From an uncultured Alistipes sp. (GTDB lineage: Bacteria; Bacteroidota; Bacteroidia; Bacteroidales; Rikenellaceae), in assembly GCA_900539755.1 (NCBI GenBank), contig UQDC01000002.1, positions 124,001 to 188,000 of the forward strand: DNA of 64,000 nucleotides, written 5' to 3'. The position numbers and the translations under genes are program-made. Shown here piece by piece: positions 44,942 to 52,044 of the stretch. Each line of letters begins with the position of its first letter. Within the stretch, counting starts at the first letter, position 1. A model generated the notes under the pieces. It was not told the origin of the DNA and searched no databases. It was given only the letters and a program-made list of their open reading frames with translations.

Positions 44942-46135
44942 TTAGGCTTCGGTCTCCTCCTTTTTGTGGTGGGACTCTACGCGGGAGAGCCCGATAAATA
45001 CCGCCGATAGCATGGTGAATACGTAGGCCTGGATAAATGCCACCAACAGTTCCAACATATTCATGAAGATACAGAAGATGACGGAGACTACCGTCATGGT
45101 TCCGTTAATGGCGGCACCCATGCTGGCTGTGACAAAGACCAGACACGTCAAACTCAGGATCACGGCGTGGCCAGCCATCATGTTGGCGAACAGTCGGATC
45201 ATCAGCGCGAACGGTTTGGTGAACAGACCGACGAATTCGATCAATGGCATCATCGGTACCGGACATTTCAACCAGGTGGGGACTTCGGGCCAAAAGACCT
45301 CTTTCCAGTATTCCCTTGAACCAAACAGGTTGGTCATCAGGAAAGTGGCAAGAGCCAGTAAGAAAGTAATTGCGATATTGCCTGTTACGTTGGCTCCTCC
45401 CGGGAAGATCGGAATCAATCCCATCAAGTTGTTGATCAAAATGAAGAAGAAGGCCGTCAACAGGTAGGGGGCATACCGTTTGTAATCTTTGCCTACACAG
45501 CTTTTGATCAGATCGTCATGGATCATCATGATGGCCATCTCCATCAGCCCGACAAATCCTCCGGGAGCAGCGGTGCGGGCGGTACGTTTTTTGTACCAGC
45601 GGGCGGTTCCCAAAATGATCAGAACGAGCAGTGTGGAGTTGATCAGCAGGGCGAGTACCGTTTTGGTGATCGAGAGATCTAATGGACGAACCTCTTCACC
45701 TTGTGCGTTCAGCTCTACGATTTTGCCTTCATGTTCACCGCTTTGAGCTATGTAAAAACCTTCATAACTCTCACCGTGTGAAAGATGTGACGATGAGAAC
45801 AGATGCCATTGCCCATCGCTGCCATGGACGATTACCGGCAGGGGAATTGTAATGTGAGTATGTCCCCAGGTGGTAATGTGCCATTCGTATGAATCTGCCA
45901 AGTGGCCTAAAACTATCCCTTTGACGTCGATAGCCTCTTCGCTTTTGTTTTCAGCAGCCGTCTCTTTGGCAGCGTCGGCATCGACCTGTTCGACACTCTG
46001 TGCCGCTTCTGCAGCCAATGTGTCGATCCGAGTCGTGTCACGGTTCTCCGAAACGGCAGCCTCTACGCGAGGTAGCGCGAGTGCCAACGTCAGCATCAGG
46101 GTGAAGACCAGTCGGATATGTCTGGATGCTTTCAT
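44942..46135 (-). CDS. atpB: ATP synthase F0 a subunit with exported N-terminal extension
   Basis: 397 residues, longer than the E. coli protein (271). It begins with a signal-like segment (IRLVFTLMLTLALALPRVEA), then an extracytoplasmic Glu/Ala-rich stretch of about 120 residues, and then the normal a-subunit membrane core. The essential arginine lies in KPFALMIRLFANMMAGHAVI, and FIQAYVFTMLSAVFIGLS is the usual last helix. It forms the proton half-channels against the c ring. Such N-terminal extensions are common in Bacteroidetes. It is preceded by a small membrane-protein gene with only 2 bases between them. Confidence 0.95.
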   Translation of the reverse strand: MKASRHIRLVFTLMLTLALALPRVEAAVSENRDTTRIDTLAAEAAQSVEQVDADAAKETAAENKSEEAIDVKGIVLGHLADSYEWHITTWGHTHITIPLPVIVHGSDGQWHLFSSSHLSHGESYEGFYIAQSGEHEGKIVELNAQGEEVRPLDLSITKTVLALLINSTLLVLIILGTARWYKKRTARTAAPGGFVGLMEMAIMMIHDDLIKSCVGKDYKRYAPYLLTAFFFILINNLMGLIPIFPGGANVTGNIAITFLLALATFLMTNLFGSREYWKEVFWPEVPTWLKCPVPMMPLIEFVGLFTKPFALMIRLFANMMAGHAVILSLTCLVFVTASMGAAINGTMTVVSVIFCIFMNMLELLVAFIQAYVFTMLSAVFIGLSRVESHHKKEETEA

Positions 46136-46137
46136 CT

Positions 46138-46563
46138 TTACGCTTTAGCCTCTTTTTTACGGCTCTTCTCATACATCCAGAAGAACCGGGTTTCGAAAAT
46201 CAGATAGATCAGATACCAGAACAGGAACAACAGGATAAACGCATGTTTTTCCCATTGGGTCAGACCGATAACCGCTCCGACAACCAAAATGCTTACCACC
46301 ATTTTGGCCACTTTGAAGTAGAGGTAACCTTGTGTCGCGAGCTTGTTGTCGCGTACAGGACGGTTGACCAACCACGAGAAGCCCAATGCCCACAAATAGA
46401 AGTAGAGCATAATAAAAGGGTAAGCTGGCGGGTAGAAGCTCGGTAACCAAAAGTAGAGTGGCAGTGCAACGGCCCATCCGCCGATGACGGTAATGGCCGT
46501 CAACCACAGGATGTAACGCTGTGAAAGTCTGCGTTTGGTGTTGATATCGATCTCGTTTGCCAT
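46138..46563 (-). CDS. small membrane protein in the atp operon (AtpI-position protein)
   Basis: 141 residues with about four hydrophobic segments: ILWLTAITVIGGWAVALPLY, AYPFIMLYFYLWALGFSWLV, MVVSILVVGAVIGL and HAFILLFLFWYLIYLIFETR, ending in a basic tail (EKSRKKEAKA). It sits between atpC and atpB, where other bacteria often place atpI or a related assembly factor. I do not recognise a named family. Position and topology suggest a helper of c-ring or F0 assembly; that is inference. It overlaps no neighbour but is only 2 bases from atpB. Confidence 0.8.
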   Translation of the reverse strand: MANEIDINTKRRLSQRYILWLTAITVIGGWAVALPLYFWLPSFYPPAYPFIMLYFYLWALGFSWLVNRPVRDNKLATQGYLYFKVAKMVVSILVVGAVIGLTQWEKHAFILLFLFWYLIYLIFETRFFWMYEKSRKKEAKA

Positions 46564-46611
46564 ATTCTTGTTCTGTTATGGCCCGTTGTCGAGCCAGTGT
46601 TTTGGGGTGAT

Positions 46612-46848
46612 TTATCGAATGCAGACCGAAATGATGTCTTTTTTTACTTCGACGAAACCTCCCTTAACCGTAAAGCTCTGTACATCGGATCCTTTCTGCC
46701 GGAAACGGATCTCGCCCGCATCGAGCGACGAGATCAGCGGCGCATGATGGCGCAGCACGGTGAATTCGCCCAGAGCGCCCGGCAGGGTCACGCTCTCGAC
46801 TTCACCGCTGAACAGCGTGCGTTCGGGGGAGAGGATCTCTAAGGTCAT
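46612..46848 (-). CDS. atpC: ATP synthase F1 epsilon subunit (short form)
   Basis: 78 residues comprising just the N-terminal beta-sandwich (LEILSPERTLFSGEVESVTL, PGALGEFTVLRHHAPLISSL, VKGGFVEVKKDIISVC). The C-terminal helical hairpin that inhibits ATP hydrolysis in E. coli is missing, as in many Bacteroidetes. Its start codon overlaps the atpD stop by 4 bases, indicating translational coupling. Confidence 0.95.
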   Translation of the reverse strand: MTLEILSPERTLFSGEVESVTLPGALGEFTVLRHHAPLISSLDAGEIRFRQKGSDVQSFTVKGGFVEVKKDIISVCIR

Positions 46849-48398
46849 ACGGCAGCTTGTGCTAAAATCTTCTTACCTTTCTCAATAGCCTCTTCGATCG
46901 TACCGACATTGAGGAATGCCTGTTCCGGCAGGTAATCTACCTCGCCGTCGAGGATCATCTTGAAGCCCTTGATCGTATCTTCAATGGATACCATGACACC
47001 CGGAACACCGGTAAACTGTTCGGCCACCGTGAATGGTTGTGACAGGAAACGCTGTACACGACGTGCACGGTTGACTGTCTGACGGTCTTCGTCCGACAGC
47101 TCCTCCATACCGAGGATCGAGATGATATCCTGAAGCTCTTTGTTGCGTTGCAGAATCTGTTTTACGCGCTGAGCGGTTTGATAGTGCTCCTCACCTACAA
47201 CTAGCGGGTCGAGGATACGCGAAGTGGATTCCAGCGGATCGACAGCCGGATAGATACCCAATTCGGTGATCTTACGACTCAACACGGTGGTGGCATCCAA
47301 GTGGGTAAAGGTGGTTGCCGGAGCCGGGTCGGTCAAGTCGTCGGCCGGTACATAAACTGCCTGTACAGAGGTGATAGAACCCTTCTTGGTAGAGGTGATG
47401 CGCTCCTGCATGGCACCCATCTCTGTGGAGAGGGTCGGTTGGTAACCTACGGCTGAAGGCATACGGCCCAGCAGTGCAGATACCTCAGATCCTGCCTGAG
47501 TGAAACGGAAGATGTTGTCGATGAAGAACAGAATATCTTTGGTGCCTGTACCTTCATCACGGAAAGATTCTGCTACGGTCAAACCTGACAGGGCCACTGA
47601 AGCACGAGCTCCAGGAGGTTCGTTCATCTGACCGAACACCAATGTGGCCTGAGATTTGGCCATTTCGTTGTAGTCCACTTTGGAAAGGTCCCATTCTCCT
47701 TTTTCGAGACCTTCCATAAACTCTTTGCCGTAGCGGATAACGCCAGATTCGAGCATTTCACGCAGCAGGTCATTACCCTCACGAGTACGTTCACCGACAC
47801 CGGCGAAGACTGAGAACCCGTTGTGGCGTTTAGCGATGTTGTTGATCAGCTCCATGATCAGCACGGTCTTACCCACACCGGCTCCACCGAACAGACCGAT
47901 CTTACCACCTTTAGCGTAAGGTTCCAACAGGTCGATCACTTTGATACCGGTGAAGAGCACTTCACGAGAGGTGGTCAACTCTTCAAATTTTGGAGGCTCA
48001 CGGTGAATCGGATAAGCCTCTTCGGTTACTTTGGGCTGAGGCATTCCATCGATAGCTTCGCCCACGACGTTCAGCAGACGTCCTTTGACCTGATCACCGA
48101 TTGGGACGGTAATAGGACGCATGTAGGAGATGGCTTCCATGCCACGGCGCAGACCGTCGGTTGAATCCATCGCTACCGTACGGACGGTGTTTTCTCCGAT
48201 ATGTTGCTGAACTTCGATGATCAATTCGCGACCGTCATCGCGGATAATGGTCATCGCATCGTGGATACGCGGCAGGGTGATCTCTTTTTCGGTACCTTCG
48301 AACGAGACATCCACCACCGGTCCAATGATTTGCGAGACGCGGCCCGTTACTTTGACTCCTGTACGGGCCCCCGATGTATTTTCAACTTCCATATGCAA
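46845..48398 (-). CDS. atpD: ATP synthase F1 beta subunit (catalytic)
   Basis: 517 residues; a start two codons later (48392) is also possible. Visible motifs are GRVSQIIGPVVDVSFEG, the P-loop FGGAGVGKTVLIMELI, the catalytic ERTREGNDLLREM, LVFGQMNEPPGARA, FFIDNIFRFTQAG and ALLGRMPSAVGYQPTLSTEM. It catalyses ATP synthesis at the three active sites. It is the first gene of the operon. A TAACTTTG box lies about 35 bases upstream, implying a very short leader. Confidence 0.98.
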   Translation of the reverse strand: MHMEVENTSGARTGVKVTGRVSQIIGPVVDVSFEGTEKEITLPRIHDAMTIIRDDGRELIIEVQQHIGENTVRTVAMDSTDGLRRGMEAISYMRPITVPIGDQVKGRLLNVVGEAIDGMPQPKVTEEAYPIHREPPKFEELTTSREVLFTGIKVIDLLEPYAKGGKIGLFGGAGVGKTVLIMELINNIAKRHNGFSVFAGVGERTREGNDLLREMLESGVIRYGKEFMEGLEKGEWDLSKVDYNEMAKSQATLVFGQMNEPPGARASVALSGLTVAESFRDEGTGTKDILFFIDNIFRFTQAGSEVSALLGRMPSAVGYQPTLSTEMGAMQERITSTKKGSITSVQAVYVPADDLTDPAPATTFTHLDATTVLSRKITELGIYPAVDPLESTSRILDPLVVGEEHYQTAQRVKQILQRNKELQDIISILGMEELSDEDRQTVNRARRVQRFLSQPFTVAEQFTGVPGVMVSIEDTIKGFKMILDGEVDYLPEQAFLNVGTIEEAIEKGKKILAQAAV

Positions 48399-48432
48399 AG
48401 GATGTAGTTGTATCGTTAATTTTAAAACTTCT

Positions 48433-48463
48433 CAAAGTTACGAAATTGTACGGAACAGAAAAG
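48433..48463 (-). promoter_or_regulatory. atp operon promoter
   Basis: The minus strand reads TAACTTTG at 48440-48433, preceded 19 bases earlier by CTTT. It lies about 35 bases before the atpD start. Confidence 0.65.
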
Positions 48464-48995
48464 CCTTGAAAGCGCTTTTTATGTTCCAATCGGCCGTTTG
48501 GATGAGTTTTTTTTAACTTTTTTATTAATAGAGACAACTCTTTTAACAATATAGGTGTAGCGTGTGAATGGTTGCTTCGTAGATAGATGGAGGAAGGTGA
48601 TTAAAGATTGTTGCTGGGTGTGTATTTGTATATTGTTGATAACGTGTGCTTTGGTTTCGATTGGAATAACAAGGGTGAGTATGGCTAATAGTCTTTAGGT
48701 TGCGATGGTTGGTTATGCGATTGTCAGAATATCCTAATGTTTGCAATAAATGTTTTTTTTGAATTGTACTATAATGTGTCGATTGGGATGATTGTCAGGG
48801 CTATTCATGAAACACTATATTTTCATAGGAGGAATGATACTATATTATATATATGTCAGCGCAAAGTGTTAACGGCTTGTCCTGTTATCCCGGCCAAAGT
48901 GTTATTGGTATGACCGGTCGGCTGTCTTGCAAAATCCCTAATGAAAACAGAGATTGAGCAGGGTGATGGTGTGAGGAACAAGCTGTGTATATACA
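48464..48995. other. AT-rich intergenic region with a 10-base direct repeat
   Basis: No gene is supported. CAAAGTGTTA occurs at 48862-48871 and again at 48895-48904, 33 bases (about three helical turns) apart, roughly 120 bases before the promoter at 48996-49026. A regulator binding two direct half-sites is possible. Confidence 0.4.
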
Positions 48996-49026
48996 CTTTA
49001 AAATTCCCATAATTTTGCTATCTTTG
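48996..49026 (+). promoter_or_regulatory. promoter of the GH31 gene
   Basis: CTTT at 48996-48999, 19 bases, then TATCTTTG at 49019-49026. It implies a leader of about 340 bases before the ATG at 49375, in which I see only an 11-codon frame at 49047 and AT-rich sequence. Confidence 0.65.
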
Positions 49027-49374
49027 TCCACGATCAAAATAATAACATGGTACGGGAACTGATTTCTGCTGCATGCCATGCATGATTTGTTGATCTGTCC
49101 TTAGCGTGTAATATGAAAAATCTGTCGGATATAAGAGCTTGATTATTACTGTGTATGTTTTATGAAGTCTAAATTGGCTCGTTAGAAACTCGGATGTCTA
49201 TTGATCGAATGAAAATCGAATCTCTAATCGCTATCCCCGTACGTGATTACATAAGGTGAAAACTTTTTTAACGTTGTTTAATAAAAGCCTTATTACGTAA
49301 AGAGACCAGGGGGCAAGGACTATATAGCACGAACTCAAATTAATCAATTCAGATCATAAACTGACTATTACCCT

Positions 49375-51744
49375 ATGAAAAAACTTTTTTTATTTGCGAT
49401 GACCGCTATGTTTGCGGTTTCGACCTGGGCTGCGCCTACACAGGTCGAACTGAAACTGCGTAACGGCCAGAAGATGCAGATTGATTTCTGTACTGATAGT
49501 ATTTTCCGGGTGCGGGTGAGTGAAGTTGACACCTTCGCAACCTCATGGCTGGAGCGTTACGGCTTGATCAAAAACGATTGGGCCCCAGTCAAGGTGGCAC
49601 AACGCAATGTGGGTGAATCGACCATTTACACCACATCTGCTTACAAGGTTTGGGTGAGTCGTAAGGATGGTAGCATTCGTGTGACCGACCTGAAAGACAA
49701 ACCTATTGTTCAGGAAGCCGCTTATTTGGGAACAGGTACGCCGGTGATTGAGGAGATGAGTGCGACCATCAATGAAAAGTTCCAGAAACCGCGTCGCGAA
49801 GAGGCCATTATCGGTGATACGACTAATGCCGCTGCTGCTCAACAGCAAACAGAGTTGGGCGACATCTCCAATAATACGATTCTGAGCTTTATTTTGGCTG
49901 ATGACGAGCGTTTTTATGGTGGTGGTAGTACCAGCCGTGACCATATTCAGCACCGTGGAGAGTTGTTGCGCATGTGGGCAACCTACCAGATTGCCGAGGC
50001 TCCGATTCCTTTCATGATGAGTTCTGCCGGTTGGGGTGTGTTCAACAACACGACGGTTCGCAACTATTTCGATGTAGCCCGTTTTGACAAAGAGCGGATG
50101 TTGATTTACAACACCACCTCAGGCGCCGATTTCTTCCTGATTATGGGTGGTTCGTTGCAGAAAACGCTGAATCTCTATACGTTGATTACAGGTCGTGCTT
50201 ATGTGTTGCCGCGTTGGATGTATGGTCTGTCGTTCGGTGGCCACATGCAGGAGAACCAGTTTGAGATTATGAACGATGCGCTGCGTTTCCGTAGTGAAAA
50301 AGTCCCTTGCGAAGTGTTGTGGATCGAGCCTCAGTGGATGTCCGAATATTACGATTTCTCAACCAAGAAGAGCTGGAACTACAAACTGTTCCCGCCCGAA
50401 GGTTATTGGGAAGAGCATAAATTCCCAAAACGCGAATGGAAAGGCTGTTTCATCGGTCGTTTGCACGGTTTGGGTTACAAATTGGGACTGTGGCTCTGCA
50501 TCGATCACGATCAGAGTATTGTAGAAGAGGATCTTATCGCCGAACGCGAAGGCCGTCCGCAGTCGGGGCTGGAGCATTGGTTCGATCACTTGACCAACTT
50601 CATGGATCAAGGTGTGGACGGTTTCAAACTCGATCCTGCCCGTACGCTGGACGAGCATCCAGATCGTGAATATTACAATGGTTTGACCGATAAGGAGATG
50701 CATAACCTGAATCAGGTGTTGATGCCTCGCCAGATGAATCGTGTCTTCCGGGATCACAAAGGACTCCGCCCATGGCAGCACTATTGTGGCGGTTATGCCG
50801 GTACTCAACGTTGGACTGCCAACCAGAGTGGTGATAACGGTGGTGAGCGTACTGCCCTGTTTGATCAGCTGAATCTCGGTTCGAGCGGTTTGATGAATAC
50901 CTCTTGCGACGTAATGTCGGCACAGGATCAGATGGGATCGCTGCATATGGGTACTTTCCTGCCTTGGATTCAGATCAATAGCTGGTTCAGTCTGCTGCAC
51001 CCGTGGTACTACTCTCCGCACGAACGTGCCATGTATCGCGATTATATCCAGTTGCGTCATGCATTGTTCCCTTATATCTATTCGACTGCTCTGAACGGCC
51101 ATCTCGCCGGACTGCCGATGTTGCGTTCGATGCCGCTGATGTATCCTGACGATCGCAATGTGGATGATATGGTGTATCAGTATATGTTCGGTGATAACTT
51201 GTTGATCGGTGTATTCAGCGATTCGATCTATCTGCCGAAAGGTCAGTGGATTGATCTGTGGACCGACAAGAAGGTTGAGGGTGAGAACAAGACCGTGTTC
51301 CATCAGGTTCCTGACAACCGTGCCGGTATTGCCATGGTTAAGGCTGGTGCAATCATCCCGATGCAGAAATATATGGACTATATTGGTCAGCGTCCGATCG
51401 ATACGTTGATTCTGAAAGTATATCCGTATGAAAACAGTTCATACACGTTGTATGAGGATGACGGTGTTACCTTTGCTTACGAGGAGGGTAAAATCGCCAA
51501 GACCGTTTATGATTGCAAACAGTCGGGTAATCGTACCGAACTGGTGGTTAATCCGACCGTAGGTGAGTATGAAGGGATTTACACCTCACGTACCTATGAA
51601 GTGGAGATGTTGCTCGATGCACGTCCTGCTTCAGTAACGGTTGACGGAACGAAATGTGATGATTGGAGCTATGAAAATGGTTGGCTGAAAGTGACCTTCA
51701 ACCAACCTGATGTACGCAAAAAGGCAACTTTGGTCGTAGAATAA
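49375..51744 (+). CDS. exported GH31 family glycoside hydrolase
   Basis: 789 residues with a Sec signal (KKLFLFAMTAMFAVSTWAA). After an N-terminal beta-sandwich with ERFYGGGSTSRDHIQHRGEL, the (beta/alpha)8 domain has the GH31 nucleophile Asp420 in GVDGFKLDPART and the acid/base Asp487 in QSGDNGGERTALF. The stretch LPRWMYGLSFGGHMQENQFE and the C-terminal YTLYEDDGVTFAY are typical. GH31 enzymes act with retention on alpha-glucosides, alpha-xylosides or alpha-galactosides; the specificity is not readable here. It is followed by a strong terminator and then GH106 copy 4 on the same strand. Confidence 0.93.
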   Translation: MKKLFLFAMTAMFAVSTWAAPTQVELKLRNGQKMQIDFCTDSIFRVRVSEVDTFATSWLERYGLIKNDWAPVKVAQRNVGESTIYTTSAYKVWVSRKDGSIRVTDLKDKPIVQEAAYLGTGTPVIEEMSATINEKFQKPRREEAIIGDTTNAAAAQQQTELGDISNNTILSFILADDERFYGGGSTSRDHIQHRGELLRMWATYQIAEAPIPFMMSSAGWGVFNNTTVRNYFDVARFDKERMLIYNTTSGADFFLIMGGSLQKTLNLYTLITGRAYVLPRWMYGLSFGGHMQENQFEIMNDALRFRSEKVPCEVLWIEPQWMSEYYDFSTKKSWNYKLFPPEGYWEEHKFPKREWKGCFIGRLHGLGYKLGLWLCIDHDQSIVEEDLIAEREGRPQSGLEHWFDHLTNFMDQGVDGFKLDPARTLDEHPDREYYNGLTDKEMHNLNQVLMPRQMNRVFRDHKGLRPWQHYCGGYAGTQRWTANQSGDNGGERTALFDQLNLGSSGLMNTSCDVMSAQDQMGSLHMGTFLPWIQINSWFSLLHPWYYSPHERAMYRDYIQLRHALFPYIYSTALNGHLAGLPMLRSMPLMYPDDRNVDDMVYQYMFGDNLLIGVFSDSIYLPKGQWIDLWTDKKVEGENKTVFHQVPDNRAGIAMVKAGAIIPMQKYMDYIGQRPIDTLILKVYPYENSSYTLYEDDGVTFAYEEGKIAKTVYDCKQSGNRTELVVNPTVGEYEGIYTSRTYEVEMLLDARPASVTVDGTKCDDWSYENGWLKVTFNQPDVRKKATLVVE

Positions 51745-51779
51745 GATTGTGTTTGGGCAATAAGCCCCAAACGTTCGCA

Positions 51780-51837
51780 AAACTGGATGGATGACGATGA
51801 ATTTGTCAGTCATCGTCATCCATCCAGTTTCTTTTTT
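51780..51837 (+). terminator. GH31 terminator
   Basis: A perfect 21-bp stem (AAACTGGATGGATGACGATG... at 51780-51800, complement at 51810-51830) with a 9-base loop, then CTTTTTT. It separates the GH31 gene from GH106 copy 4. Confidence 0.95.
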
Positions 51838-52044
51838 ATTGATTTTACGAAGGAGGTGACCTCCTCAGAAATATCTTGTTATTTTTAACAAATGGAGAAA
51901 AGGTAACTGTGTCTAATCCGATTGGAATAAAACGAACCGTTTTATTTATCCTGTAAGTAGATACAAAGAAAATGATGTTCGCTTGTTGTGCCTGTTCCCC
52001 AGCAAATTATTTTACTGAAGAGAAGAATCAATACAAATTGATAT
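51838..52044 (+). promoter_or_regulatory. GH106 copy 4 upstream region with two palindromes
   Basis: AGGAGGTGACCTCCT at 51851-51865 is a 15-base palindrome, and AATAAAACG-AAC-CGTTTTATT at 51926-51946 is a 9-3-9 inverted repeat. Neither has a T tail suited to termination, so operator sites are plausible. No TAnnTTTG box is seen. Confidence 0.4.

Noticed and set aside
48841..48860. TA-rich run resembling a repeat
   Set aside because: Short and irregular; simple AT-rich intergenic sequence.
50359..51303. 314-codon frame on the minus strand inside the GH31 gene
   Set aside because: Opposite a gene with clear catalytic motifs; Thr/Ile/His-rich composition typical of antisense frames.
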